From assembly GCA_963736685.1 (NCBI GenBank), contig CAVTPZ010000003.1:1-64000 (forward strand): 64,000 bases of DNA. Reading direction: 5' to 3'. Positions within the stretch are counted from its first letter, which is position 1. The number at the start of each line of letters is the position of its first letter. A program made the position numbers and the translations under genes. Positions 15,820 to 24,681 of this stretch are shown here, piece after piece. The notes under the pieces were generated by a model that was not told where the DNA came from, did no database searches, and was given only the letters and a program-made list of their open reading frames with translations. This DNA is from DASUPK01 sp963736685. GTDB lineage: Bacteria > Actinomycetota > Thermoleophilia > Solirubrobacterales > 70-9.

Positions 15820-16755
15820 TCAGGAGTTCGCGACCGACTTCCAGTGTGCGAGCCGTTCCGCGATGAGCTCGGCGCGCTGCCGGTCGTCGCCGCCGTCGAG
15901 GACGCTCGCGTCCTCGGGATCAGCACGCAGATAGTCACCGGACGTTCGTGCGTGGAACTCGGGCGAGGTCTCGGATCGAGTCGTCCAGTAGCCGGCTGCG
16001 CGATCCGGCGTCTCGATCAGGATCTCTCCCGTTCCATCGAGCTGAGGAGCGTTGGGGTCGCGAGGCCGCTCCCCATTCCAGTAGTAGAAGACCCCCGCAG
16101 GGTCCGACCTCTCCTTGGTCGCTTCGCTCCAATACCGCGCCGAGAGGGTGCCGTCCTCCTGCCAGGAGCGTCCGGCCACGCTCAATGTCCCGTCACGCTC
16201 CCGCGAGACCCGCAGGAGGCTCACGGCCGAGGGCTCCTCCGAGGTGCGCGCCGTCAGGGAGAACTGCCACCAGGCGCCCTCGATCCGGGCCAGGCTGCCC
16301 TCGCTCTCGATCGCTTTCCTGAGCTTCTCGTTGACGGTTCTCATCTCGGCGGCGGTCATTGCGGGGTCGTAGCGCACGCTGGTGAGCCCGAGGAGGTCGC
16401 TGGGGAGCTTCGCGCCGTTTGCGTGGAGGATGAACGTGCGGCGCATGCCGAGGGCACTGCCGAACAGGCCGGCCTCGAAGACCACGTTGTCGCGCGGTGA
16501 GGCCTGCCCCTGCTCGGGGTCGATGGTGGGGTCGCTCTCGGTCGTCCAGTCGTCCTGCGCGAAGACGAATGCCGCGAAATCGACCTCACCAGTGAGATCG
16601 ATCAGACGCTGCAAGGTCGTCGTGCCCGGATTGAACGAGGTCGTCCAGGGCTCGACGTCCGCGATGCCTTCGAGCCCTCGCGTCAGCGCCTTGAGAAGCT
16701 TCTCCTGCTTTCCGGAGGAGCCCAGGAATATGCGCGGCTTTTCCGAGCCTTCCAC
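15820..16755 (-). CDS. TIR-domain protein (Cap12/Pycsar-effector type) with C-terminal beta-rich domain
   Basis: 311 aa from GTG 16755; the frame is open upstream but only into the neighbouring gene. Residues 7-125 match the PF10137-type TIR domain: KPRIFLGSSG at the start, VEPWTTSFNPG, FAAFVFAQDDW, and RDNVVFEAGLFGSALG with the presumed catalytic Glu94. Such domains hydrolyse NAD+ in anti-phage effectors. Residues 160-285 are beta-rich (WWQFSL, GTLSVAGRSWQEDGT, GVFYYWNGERP, GTGEILIE, GYWTTR). They resemble the lipocalin-like ligand-binding barrel of Cap15-type CBASS effectors, a comparison made by eye only. No cyclase gene is adjacent. It lies 37 bases downstream of a Bax inhibitor-1 gene. 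Confidence 0.78.
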   Translation of the reverse strand: MEGSEKPRIFLGSSGKQEKLLKALTRGLEGIADVEPWTTSFNPGTTTLQRLIDLTGEVDFAAFVFAQDDWTTESDPTIDPEQGQASPRDNVVFEAGLFGSALGMRRTFILHANGAKLPSDLLGLTSVRYDPAMTAAEMRTVNEKLRKAIESEGSLARIEGAWWQFSLTARTSEEPSAVSLLRVSRERDGTLSVAGRSWQEDGTLSARYWSEATKERSDPAGVFYYWNGERPRDPNAPQLDGTGEILIETPDRAAGYWTTRSETSPEFHARTSGDYLRADPEDASVLDGGDDRQRAELIAERLAHWKSVANS

Positions 16756-16792
16756 GACTCCGCCGAAAATATCGGAAGACGCCCTACCCGGA

Positions 16793-17485
16793 CTAGCGGC
16801 TCTGGCCGAAGATCCGCAGCAGGAAGAGGAACAGGTTGATGAAGTCGAGATAGAGGGCGAGGGCGCCCATGATCGCGGCGCGTCCCTCGGCATCTCCGGT
16901 GAGCCCCTGCTTGTTGATCTGCGCCAGCTTCTGCATGTCGTACGCGGTGAGCGCGGCGAAGATCGCGACTCCCGCGTACGTGGTGATCCAGTAGAGCGTG
17001 GAGTTGGCCCAGAAGATGTTGACGACGGTGGCCAGGATCAACCCGATCAGCGCCATGAAGGCGATCGAGCCGACCTTGGACAGGTCGATGTGGGTGACCG
17101 CGCCCCAGACGGCGAGCGCACCGAACATCCCGGCGGTGATCAGGAACGCCGTGAAGATCGACTGGGTCGTGTAGAGCTCGAAGATGAAGGCGAAGGTGAC
17201 GCCGACGGTCGCCGAGTAGAGGAGGAAGAGGAAGGTCGCCATCGCGACCGAGAGCCGCGGCAACAGGAAGACGAGGGCGAGGACGAGGCCCAGTTGAAGG
17301 ACGATCACCCCGATGACGATGCCCGGGCTCTCGGTGATCTTCGTGAGCAGGCTGTCCGAGGAGCCGATCGCGGCCGCGACTCCGCCGGTGAGCGCGAGTC
17401 CGACGAACATCCAGAGGAAGACCCGCTGGAGGAAGGTCGAATCGGGGCGTGCGACTGCGACGGGTGGCTGTGCCGCGTACTCCAC
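16793..17485 (-). CDS. Bax inhibitor-1 family membrane protein
   Basis: 230 aa with seven hydrophobic segments at roughly 20-42, 52-75, 80-98, 108-128, 138-158, 165-185 and 200-225. The C-terminal YAGVAIFAALTAYDMQKLAQI with its conserved Asp and LYLDFINLFLFLLRIFG are typical of the UPF0005/BI-1 (YbhL, YccA) family. These are pH-sensitive calcium-leak channels or FtsH modulators. ATG 17485; the gene heads the minus-strand run and is divergent from the gene at 17535 across 49 bases. Confidence 0.92.
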   Translation of the reverse strand: MEYAAQPPVAVARPDSTFLQRVFLWMFVGLALTGGVAAAIGSSDSLLTKITESPGIVIGVIVLQLGLVLALVFLLPRLSVAMATFLFLLYSATVGVTFAFIFELYTTQSIFTAFLITAGMFGALAVWGAVTHIDLSKVGSIAFMALIGLILATVVNIFWANSTLYWITTYAGVAIFAALTAYDMQKLAQINKQGLTGDAEGRAAIMGALALYLDFINLFLFLLRIFGQSR

Positions 17486-17534
17486 GGCGCGAAACCTAAC
17501 GGAGTCGTCGGCGGCTCAAAGCGGAGTAGGGTCC

Positions 17535-18296
17535 ATGGGCGTGATCAGGGAGAACGGTCTCAGGCTGATGATCGGGGTCGCCCTCTTTACCTGCGCCGCG
17601 GTGGCGCCCGTCCCCGGCGCACAGGCGAACACGGTCGTCGTCGGCAGCTCATTCACGGCGCACAACTTCGTGCCCATCTCCTTCGGTGCGCCATCGACCC
17701 TCACCAACTTCGTATTGCTTCCGCCGGCGACCGCCGCCTCTCCGGTCGACGGAACGGTGATCAGCTGGAGCTTCAAAGGGAACGGCGGGCCGCTTACGCC
17801 GAGGGTCCTGCGCTCGACGGGCACCACCTCGCTCTCCGCGGCGGGAATCGGTGCGCCGCAGAGCGCGACGGCTCCGCCTACCGGGGTCTCCGGTCCGTTC
17901 CCCACTGTCATCCCGATCATGAAGGGCGACTACTTCGGCGTCGACGGACAGACCGGGGCGAGCCTGAGCAGCGCTTCGCTCGATGGGGAGACGAGCTTGA
18001 AGTTCACTCCGGCCCTGGCCGAAGGAGCGGGGGACCAGGCGCCCACCGAGGTCAACCCTCAGGAGGTGGCGGTCAGCGCGATCGTCCGCTTCTGTCTGGT
18101 CCCGAAGCTCAAGGGCAAGACCGCCAAAGCGGCCCGGCAGGCCCTGCTGGCGGCCGACTGCACGGTCGGCAAGGTGAGCAAGGGTAAGAAGCGCCTGCCC
18201 AAGAGGACCGTTCTCGCTCAGAGCGCCAGGGCGAGAACCTCGGTTTCGGACACGCTGCCAGTCGACCTGACCATCGCCCAGAAGAAAAAGGGATAA
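17535..18296 (+). CDS. Secreted protein with a C-terminal PASTA-like domain
   Basis: 253 aa from ATG 17535. Residues 1-32 form a signal peptide (LMIGVALFTCAAVAPVPGAQA). The middle is a beta-rich, Pro/Thr/Ser-rich region with FTAHNFVPISFG and ISWSFKGNGG. Residues about 183-250 form one PASTA-type domain (CLVPKLKGKTAKAARQALL, then DCTVGKV and VLAQS). Exported or surface-located; a peptidoglycan or glycan contact is possible for PASTA domains, but the role is unknown. A strong hairpin follows the stop. Confidence 0.8.
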   Translation: MGVIRENGLRLMIGVALFTCAAVAPVPGAQANTVVVGSSFTAHNFVPISFGAPSTLTNFVLLPPATAASPVDGTVISWSFKGNGGPLTPRVLRSTGTTSLSAAGIGAPQSATAPPTGVSGPFPTVIPIMKGDYFGVDGQTGASLSSASLDGETSLKFTPALAEGAGDQAPTEVNPQEVAVSAIVRFCLVPKLKGKTAKAARQALLAADCTVGKVSKGKKRLPKRTVLAQSARARTSVSDTLPVDLTIAQKKKG

Positions 18297-18327
18297 GCGG
18301 CGGGGGAGAGCAGATGGCCCCCGCCGC
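18297..18327 (+). terminator. Hairpin terminator without U-tract
   Basis: Perfect 10-bp stem GCGGCGGGGG (18297-18306) / CCCCCGCCGC (18318-18327), starting two bases after the TAA of the PASTA protein. There is no T-run after it, common for high-GC actinobacterial terminators. Confidence 0.65.
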
Positions 18328-18339
18328 TAAGGCGGGTCG

Positions 18340-18651
18340 ATGGGCTCCGGCGAACCGATTCGCTTCAACGGCATCGAGCGAGCCGAGCTCCTCGGCGTCG
18401 AGGTCGTTGTGGCGAGCACGCTCCGCAGTCGCATGCTCGGGCTCGCGCTGCTTAGCCGCGAACGAGCAGGGGCGGGCCTCCTGATCCCGCGCTGCCGCAG
18501 CGTCCACACCTTCGGCATGCGCTTTGCGATCGACGTGCTCTTCCTCGACGAGGCGGATCGGGTGATCGAACTGCGCCGATCGGTCCCGCCGTGCCGCGTC
18601 ATACGCTGCCCGGGCGCCATGGCCGTGCTCGAGCTGCCCTCGCCCAGATGA
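18340..18651 (+). CDS. DUF192 family protein
   Basis: 103 aa from ATG 18340. The pattern ASTLRSRMLGLALLSR, GLLIPRCRSVHTFGMRFAIDVLFLD, VIELRRSVPPCRVI is characteristic of DUF192, a small beta-barrel family of unknown function. No signal peptide is visible here, unlike many members. It ends 10 bases before the MFS gene, so the two may be co-transcribed. Confidence 0.88.
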   Translation: MGSGEPIRFNGIERAELLGVEVVVASTLRSRMLGLALLSRERAGAGLLIPRCRSVHTFGMRFAIDVLFLDEADRVIELRRSVPPCRVIRCPGAMAVLELPSPR

Positions 18652-18661
18652 TCGATTCGCC

Positions 18662-20118
18662 GTGATCAGCGGACCGAACCGGCACTGGTGGGTCCTGGTC
18701 GGCACCTGCCTCGGCCTCTTCCTCCTGATGCTCGACTCGACCGTGGTCGCGCTCGCGCTGCCGACGATCCAGAAGGAGCTGCACGCCTCCGCCGACAACG
18801 TCCAGTGGGTGCTGAACGGGTACCTGCTCGTGATCAGCGTGCTGGTGGTGACGGCAGGGCGGCTCGGTGACATCTACGGGCGGCGACTGGTCTTCCTGAT
18901 CGGCATGGCGATCTTCGCGACGGGCTCCGTGCTGGCGGCGGTCGCCGACGATGACAGCGTTCTGGTCTGCGCCCGGGCGGTCCAGGGGGTCGGTGGGGCG
19001 GCGATGCTCTCGCTCTCACTGGCGATCGTGAGCCACGCGTTTCCGAAGGAGCAGCAGGCGCGGGCGCTCGGCATCTGGGCCGCGGTCTCCGCGCTGGCCC
19101 TCGCGATCGGGCCGCTCGTGGGCGGCGTCCTCATCGACATCGACTGGCGCCTGATCTTCTGGATCAACCTGCCGATCTGCGCCCTCGGCATCGCGATCAC
19201 CTGGGCCGCGGCGCGCGAGTCGCGGGATGAGACGTCCCCTCCGAAGCTCGACCTGCGCGGTCTCGCCGCGCTCACCCCGGGCCTCCTGTTCGTCGTGCTC
19301 GCCCTGGTGCGCTCCGACGACTGGGGCTGGGGGTCCGCGAGGACCCTGGGGCTGCTCGCTGCCGGCCTGTTGCTGCTCGCCGCCTTCTGGGTGATCGAGC
19401 ACAGGGTCGACTCGCCGATCGTCGACTTCGGCCTCTTCCGCAACGGCCCCTACCTCGGGGCCTCCGCGGCCGCCTTCGCGCTGGTCGGCGCCTACTGGGG
19501 AGTGATCTTCTTCCAGCCGCAGTACCTGCAGGAGGTCCTCGGCCACGGTCCCGTCGGCGCCGGCCTCCTGGTGCTGCCGATCACCGCGCCCATGGTCTTC
19601 ATCTCGCCCTTCTGCGGCCCGCTGATCGAGCGCTTCGGGCCCCGGGCGCTGATGACCTTCGGCATGGTCTGCGGGGCCGTGGGCCTGGCTCTGCTGACGC
19701 GGATCGACGCCTCCAGCTCCTACGGCGCGTTACTGCCCGGCTATCTGCTCTTCGGCATCTCGCTCGGCCTGGTCTACGCGCCGATGTCGACGGCGGCGAT
19801 GCTGGCTATGCCACGTGAGAAGGCAGGGATCGCGGCGGGCGTGCTGGCGATGATCAGGGTGACGGCGGGCGCCGTGGCCCTGGCGGTCACCTCGGCGGTC
19901 TTCCAGAGCGTCCAGGCCGATCAGCTCGACCTGCACCCCGGCGACGCCGCCGGCGCCTTCGCGACTGCGCTGGCCGACTCGACCTGGGTCCTGGTCGGCC
20001 TGGTGGCGCGTCGGCGCCGTCCTCACCTGGGCGCTCGTGCGGCGGAACGGGGGAGGAGGGCCCCGAGCCCGAGGAGCACCCCGAGCACCGCCTCGAGCGC
20101 CCCCGCCTGCACCTCTAG
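18662..20118 (+). CDS. MFS drug:H+ antiporter (DHA2, 14-helix type), frameshifted near the C-terminus
   Basis: GTG 18662. Residues 1-445 are a typical DHA2 permease: LMLDSTVVALALPTIQKEL, motif A GRLGDIYGRR, QGVGGAAMLSLSLAIV, and about 14 hydrophobic helices. After WVLVGLVA (near 20003) the frame turns Arg-rich and runs to 20677 into the opposite gene. The neighbouring frame gives VGAVLTWALVRRNGG, and the third frame PEPEEHPEHRLERPRLHL with TAG at 20116-20118. Two indels, in the G/C runs at about 20003 and 20045-20060, would restore the end. Substrate unknown; probably export of hydrophobic compounds. Confidence 0.85.
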
Positions 20119-20122
20119 GGAT

Positions 20123-21149
20123 TCAGCACGGCAGCGGCGGGGTGGCCGACTTGACCACCTCGAAGGCGCTGCCGGGTATCTGCTCGTAGAGCTGGCGCAG
20201 GTTCGGATCGTCCCAGCGGCGATCCGAGGTCCCCGAGAAGAACCAGTTCTCGCCGTTGTCGGACACGATCAGGCCGTAGTGCTTGAGCGCCTCGGCGATC
20301 ACCCGGGCCTGTCCGCTCAGCTTGGAGATGTCGAAGCTCGCCTTGAGGCGCAGCCGCAGGCCCATCGGAGGAGCGTTGGGATTGTTGGTGAGACCCGCGC
20401 AGCTCAGGGCGGGGAGTATCCGTGCGTGCCCCGTCCCGGTGAGGCTGACGCGGAAGGCGTGGTGAATCGCCCCCGTGGCGACCTCGTCGTAGCGGACCAG
20501 GCCGGCGAACATCGGCAGGCCCGACGGCATCGGCCGCGCCCTGGCCGCCTGCAAAGGGGACCGGCGACCGGAGGTTCCAGATCATGCCGCCATCGGAGTT
20601 CCAGTGGGGGCGGCGCCCATGATGGAAGAACGCCCGGAAGAGCTCGAACAGCTTGCAGCGGCTGCGGTCGATGGTGATCACGTGGCGGTCGCCGCCGTCC
20701 GTCTGGCCGGCCTCGATCAGCGCTCCCGCCGGGATCGGGGCGCGAGTGCCGCGAGAGATCGCCTGGCCGACCCAGTGGATCCGGAATCGCCGCTGGTGAT
20801 CGCCGACGACCTGATAGGGAAAGCCGGACCGCCGCTCGGAGCCGAAGTAGGGCACCAGTCGGTTGCCGCCGTGTGCCGCGATGTAGGCCATGTAGGCGTT
20901 GGAGTTGGGGTCGACCGGAGCCTGGGAGATGTCCTGGTTCCAGGCCGACTCGGTCGGCAGCGAAGGCGTTCCCGCCGGGACGTTCGCCGGCGGGAAGACG
21001 GGGCAGGACCCGAGCGAGGGGTACGGGCCGCGGGGGAGGTCGCGGTGGTGCCTCCGGTCTCCCCCGGCAAGCGCGCAGAACACGACCAGCCCGACCAGCA
21101 CGGCGCCCAGAAGCACGCCGAGCAGCGTGCGGGTGGCCTTCCCTGACAT
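20123..21149 (-). pseudogene. Membrane-anchored extracellular protein of unknown function, apparent frameshift
   Basis: ATG 21149. Residues 8-30 are one membrane anchor (LLGVLLGAVLVGLVVFCALAG). The outside part has WNQDISQAPVDPNSNAYMAYI, GSERRSGFPYQVV, GDRHVITIDRSRCKLFELF and WNSDGGMIWNLRS. The frame is lost near 20555 (a CCCCTTTGC run). The next frame continues LPMFAGLVRYDEVATGAIHHAFR, NNPNAPPMGLRLRLK and NGENWFFSGTSD to a stop at 20123. Joined, it forms one protein of about 340 aa. I recognise the pattern as a widespread uncharacterised secreted family, but know no function. Convergent with the MFS gene. Confidence 0.75.
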
Positions 21150-21241
21150 TCCCCGGCATCGCCGGCGATGGTACCCGGCGCTCCCCCCTGAACCGGCCGC
21201 GAGCGGGGGGAGAGTGTCCTGCGTTCTGGGCTTAAGCCGGG

Positions 21242-21946
21242 GTGCTGCCCAGCGTCGAAGAGATCGCCACGGTGATCGTCTGCGAGGACGACGACGCCAC
21301 ACGCGAGCTCCTCTGCGACCACCTGACCGCCGACCGCTACCGGGCCCTGCCGGCGCCGAGCGCGTCCGACGCACTGCGGCTCTGCGGCTACAACCAGCCG
21401 GACCTGATGGTGCTCGACCTGGGGCTCCCGGACGCTCCCGGCATCGACGTGCTGCGGGAGATCCGCGCGGCGGGGGAGCGCTTCGACCCGGAGCTCCCAG
21501 TCCTCGTCCTCTCCGGCCGCTCCACTGAGGCCGACAGGCTGCGCGGCTTCGAGGCCGGGGCCGATGACTACCTCGTCAAGCCCTTCCACTATCCGGAGCT
21601 GCTGGCCCGCGTCGCAGCCGTGCTTCGCCGGCGCTCGGGAGCCCGCCGCGGACCGATCCGCCTTGGCGATCTGACCCTGGACCCGGCCACCCGCCGGGTG
21701 ACCGTCGGCGACCGGCAGGTGGAGCTGGCCAACAAGGAGTTCGCGCTGCTCCGCGCGCTGGCGGCCGAGCCTCGCCGGGTCTTCTCCAAGGACGAGTTGC
21801 TGCGCGATGTCTGGGGATTCCGTTCGAAGGGCCGCACCCGGACGCTCGACTCGCACGCGAGCCGCCTGCGCCGCAAGCTCGACCCCGAGGGGGCTCGGTA
21901 CGTCTTCAACTGCTGGGGAGTCGGTTACCGCCTGCTCGACTCGTGA
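21242..21946 (+). CDS. Two-component response regulator, OmpR family
   Basis: 234 aa from GTG 21242. Receiver domain: acidic pair EDDD (15-18), phospho-acceptor Asp59 (MVLDLGLPD), Lys113 (YLVKPF). Winged-helix DNA-binding domain at about 137-232 (VELANKEFALLRALAAEP, SHASRLRRKLDPEG, FNCWGVGYRL). Its TGA overlaps the kinase GTG, and the kinase overlaps cpaB, so regulator, kinase and pilus gene form one coupled unit. Confidence 0.93.
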   Translation: MLPSVEEIATVIVCEDDDATRELLCDHLTADRYRALPAPSASDALRLCGYNQPDLMVLDLGLPDAPGIDVLREIRAAGERFDPELPVLVLSGRSTEADRLRGFEAGADDYLVKPFHYPELLARVAAVLRRRSGARRGPIRLGDLTLDPATRRVTVGDRQVELANKEFALLRALAAEPRRVFSKDELLRDVWGFRSKGRTRTLDSHASRLRRKLDPEGARYVFNCWGVGYRLLDS

Positions 21947-22572
21947 TCACCCCCGCCCACAAGCGCGTGCTCAACCGGGCGCTCCACGAGCTCCGCCGCC
22001 CGTTGCAGGCGCTGGTGCTGATGGAGGAGGACTCCCCACAGCCGGCCGCGTCGCCGCCAGCCGCCAGCCGGCGCGGGCTGCTCGAGGTGGCGGCGAGCGC
22101 GCTGCGGGACCTGGACGGCGCGGTCAACGGGGAGGCCCCCTCGCGACGGCCCGGGCGCTTCTCCTGCCGGGAGGTCGTGCTCGCCTCCCTGGAGCGCTGG
22201 CGGCCGCTCGCCGCGGGGAGGGGCGGGATCCGGGTCTACTGGGACGCGGGACCGGCGCCCGTCGAAGGGGATTCGGTTCGCGTGGCCCAGGCTCTCGACA
22301 ACCTGATCTCAAACGCTCTCGAGCACGGCGGCCCGCCGGTGGTCGTCACCGGCGCCCGGGTTGCGAGTCGGATCCGCGTGACGATCGCCAACGGCGCACC
22401 CACTCGCATTCCGAACCGGGCCGCCGATCCGCGCCGCGGGCACGGCACCGATCTGGTCTCGGAAGTCGCCAGCGCCCATCACGGCCGCTTCGCGCTCTGC
22501 CGCACGGGCGGCGGCTGCGTCGCGGCGCTCGAGCTGCCGCTGGCGGAGCCGGGCTTCGCGCTGGCGGCGTGA
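21943..22572 (+). CDS. Soluble histidine kinase without sensor or membrane domain
   Basis: 209 aa from GTG 21943. H-box with His15 (RALHELRRPLQAL), N-box LDNLISNALEHGG (Asn120/Asn124), G-box RRGHGTDLVSEVA (about 164-176). The DHp segment is short and no transmembrane or PAS/GAF region precedes it, so the input must come from elsewhere, for instance a partner protein. The predicted partner is the OmpR-type regulator encoded just upstream. Dimer formation through such a short DHp is uncertain. Confidence 0.85.
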   Translation: MITPAHKRVLNRALHELRRPLQALVLMEEDSPQPAASPPAASRRGLLEVAASALRDLDGAVNGEAPSRRPGRFSCREVVLASLERWRPLAAGRGGIRVYWDAGPAPVEGDSVRVAQALDNLISNALEHGGPPVVVTGARVASRIRVTIANGAPTRIPNRAADPRRGHGTDLVSEVASAHHGRFALCRTGGGCVAALELPLAEPGFALAA

Positions 22573-23216
22573 GCCGCCGCAGGCGCGCGGCTCTCTTCCT
22601 GACGGCGGCAATCGTCTGCGCCCTGCTGGCCGCGATGGTGGCGGGGCGCTACCGCTCGCGCGTTGATGCCCGCTACGGGCCGCTGAGGCCGGTCGTCGTC
22701 GCCATCGCGGAACTGCCGGCCGGAGAAACGATCGCGCCGGAGGGGCTCACGTCCGCGCTGGCGGTGCGGCGAGTCCCGGCCAGCTTCGTCCCGCCCGGTG
22801 CGCTGGTCAGTCCGGCCGAGGCCATCGGCCGAGTCCCAGGGGCAGTCATCCCGCCGGGCTCCTACGTCCTCGGCCCCCAGTTGGCGGTGCCCAAGAGCGC
22901 CGCCCCGCGCTCGCCGGGCGTGGCGCGCGGCCTCCGGCCGGTGGAGGTTGCGGTCGCGGGCGCCGCGGCGCTCACGGTAAACGGGCGCACGCCCGAGGGG
23001 AGCCAGGTCGATGTGGTGGTCTCGCGCCAGGCCGGGCTCGGGCGCTCGGCGACCGCCCGCATCGCGGCGACCGGAGTGAGACTGCTGGCCCTGGCGGGGC
23101 CGGCCGGGCCGGGCGAGGGGTGGTCGGCGACCCTCGCGGTCACGGAGCAGCAGGCGCTCTCGCTGATCGGCGCGCAGAGCGCCGGGCGCGAGATCCGCCT
23201 GCTGCCCCGCAGCTAG
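22569..23216 (+). CDS. cpaB: CpaB/RcpC-type Tad (Flp) pilus assembly protein
   Basis: 215 aa from GTG 22569, overlapping the kinase stop. One N-terminal membrane helix (ALFLTAAIVCALLAAMVAG), then an SAF-like domain (VVVAIAELPAGETIAPEGL, IGRVPGAVIPPGSYVL) and a beta-rich tail (VAVAGAAALTVNGRTPEGSQVDVVVS). CpaB proteins are periplasmic or cell-wall-side parts of the Tad pilus machine. cpaF-tadB-tadC lie 1.5 kb downstream, separated by three minus-strand genes. Confidence 0.85.
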   Translation: MSRRRRAALFLTAAIVCALLAAMVAGRYRSRVDARYGPLRPVVVAIAELPAGETIAPEGLTSALAVRRVPASFVPPGALVSPAEAIGRVPGAVIPPGSYVLGPQLAVPKSAAPRSPGVARGLRPVEVAVAGAAALTVNGRTPEGSQVDVVVSRQAGLGRSATARIAATGVRLLALAGPAGPGEGWSATLAVTEQQALSLIGAQSAGREIRLLPRS

Positions 23217-23629
23217 CCGACCGTCGGCTTGCCGAGCCGGTACTTGTTGCCGGACGGGTCCCTGAACTCGGAGTCAAGCCCGTACGGCTGCTCGGCCGGC
23301 GCCTCCGTGAACTCGACGCCGCGGCCCTTGAGCTCCTCGTAGCTCGCCTGGACGTCGTCGGACGTAAGGAAGACCGTTCCGGCGAACCCCTTCGACATCA
23401 GGTCCTCGACCTGCTTCTTCGTCTCCTCGTCCATCACCGGCGGCCCGGGAATCGCCATCAGGGCGAGGGAGAAGTCCTGCCCCGGTGCGCCGACCGAGAG
23501 CCAGCGGAAGCCGCCGAGCTCCTCCATGGTGACGTCGGATCGGACCTCCCAACCGACCTTCTTCGTCCAGAACTCGAGGGCCTCGTCCTGGTCGTGCACC
23601 CACACCTGCCCGTTCGACACCGTGATCAT
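23213..23629 (-). CDS. VOC (glyoxalase/bleomycin-resistance) family protein
   Basis: 138 aa from ATG 23629 with AAAGGAGA upstream. VWVHDQDEALEFWTKKVGWEVRSD and a second betaabetabetabeta module ending SEFRDPSGNKYRLGKP are the paired VOC modules. Metal and substrate are unknown; members include dioxygenases, isomerases and antibiotic-binding proteins. It overlaps the AraC regulator by 4 bases and its stop overlaps that of cpaB. Confidence 0.88.
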   Translation of the reverse strand: MITVSNGQVWVHDQDEALEFWTKKVGWEVRSDVTMEELGGFRWLSVGAPGQDFSLALMAIPGPPVMDEETKKQVEDLMSKGFAGTVFLTSDDVQASYEELKGRGVEFTEAPAEQPYGLDSEFRDPSGNKYRLGKPTVG

Positions 23630-24102
23630 CTGCGTCTCCTTTCGCTTGAGTTCGTCGCCGGGGCCAAGCTAGTCCCGCCCCCATTCGTTGTCTTCTTGAA
23701 ACGTGCTGTCTGCGGCCGCAGATAGGTGCGCAGAACGCAGCTCGGCACCTTCGCGATGGTGGTGGCGGGCGGTTGGGCCTCCCGGTAGGAGGTCGGCGTC
23801 TGCCCGTACGCGCGCTTGAAGCTGGTGGTGAACGAGCCGACGCTCCGCAGTCCGACCTCGACGCAGATCTCGGCGACGCTCCAGTCCGTCATGCGCAGGA
23901 GGGCCGCGGCCCGCTCGAGGCGCCTGCTCACCAGATAGTGGTGGGGGGACTCGCCGAAGGTGCGGCGGAACTCGCGGCTGAAATGGGCCTTCGAGAGGCC
24001 GGCGGCACCAGCCATGTCATCGACGCCAAGGGGCTCCGGGTAGCGCGCGTCAGCGAGGTCCTTGGCGCGCAGCAGATGTCGTGCGGGAGGGGCGAAGGCC
24101 AT
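23626..24102 (-). CDS. AraC-family transcriptional regulator (short form)
   Basis: 158 aa from ATG 24102. Two helix-turn-helix motifs make up most of the protein: GVDDMAGAAGLSKAHFSREFRRTFGESPHHYL and SVAEICVEVGLRSVGSFTTSFKRAYGQTPTSYR. No N-terminal ligand-binding domain. A basic, low-complexity tail (about 115-158) runs to the VOC start; it may be genuine or read-through. Very likely regulates the coupled VOC gene. Confidence 0.9.
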   Translation of the reverse strand: MAFAPPARHLLRAKDLADARYPEPLGVDDMAGAAGLSKAHFSREFRRTFGESPHHYLVSRRLERAAALLRMTDWSVAEICVEVGLRSVGSFTTSFKRAYGQTPTSYREAQPPATTIAKVPSCVLRTYLRPQTARFKKTTNGGGTSLAPATNSSERRRR

Positions 24103-24122
24103 GGTCGGTCAATGAGACTCCC

Positions 24123-24629
24123 TCATCCCGGCCGACTCATCGCTCGATTGAAGGCCGCCTCGGCCTGATCACCGCGCACGGCGAAGACGACGAGGTCCAG
24201 CCCGCTGTCCGAGCCGAGGTGACGCCGGACCTCCTCCAGCTCGATCCGGGCGGCCTCGTCGAGCGGGAAGCCTCCGACGCCGGTCCCGAAGGCGACGAGA
24301 GCGAGGCTCCTCGCCCCGAGCTCGTCGGCCATGGCGAGCGTGCTCGCCGTGGCCCTGCGGACGATGTCCTCGGAGGTCGGGCCGCCGGGCTCCATCGTGG
24401 CGGCGTGGATCACCCAGCGCGCCGGCATCTCGCCCGCGGTGGTCTCGACTGCCTCGCCGAGCCCGATTGGGGCTCGCTCGTCGCTCTCGGCCTGGACTGA
24501 CGGCCCGCCAGCGCGGGAGATGGCTCCGGCGACACCGCCGCCGTGCCGCAGCTGCGTATTGGCGGCGTTGGCGATCGCATCGACCTCCAGCTCGGTGATG
24601 TCCACCTGCCTGACCTCGATCTCCGCCAT
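24123..24629 (-). CDS. Macro domain protein (ADP-ribose binding)
   Basis: 168 aa from ATG 24629, a single macro domain. VDAIANAANTQLRHGGGVAGAISRAGG is the ADP-ribose loop 1, and ALVAFGTGVGGFPLDEAA is loop 2. Family members bind ADP-ribose or deacylate O-acetyl-ADP-ribose or ADP-ribosylated proteins. It lies upstream of the AraC/VOC pair on the minus strand and is divergent from cpaF across 52 bases. Confidence 0.93.
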   Translation of the reverse strand: MAEIEVRQVDITELEVDAIANAANTQLRHGGGVAGAISRAGGPSVQAESDERAPIGLGEAVETTAGEMPARWVIHAATMEPGGPTSEDIVRRATASTLAMADELGARSLALVAFGTGVGGFPLDEAARIELEEVRRHLGSDSGLDLVVFAVRGDQAEAAFNRAMSRPG

Positions 24630-24681
24630 CGGGGCCGAGGCTACCGGGGGCGAGTGGGTGACCCCATGGCCTTAGGCCAGG

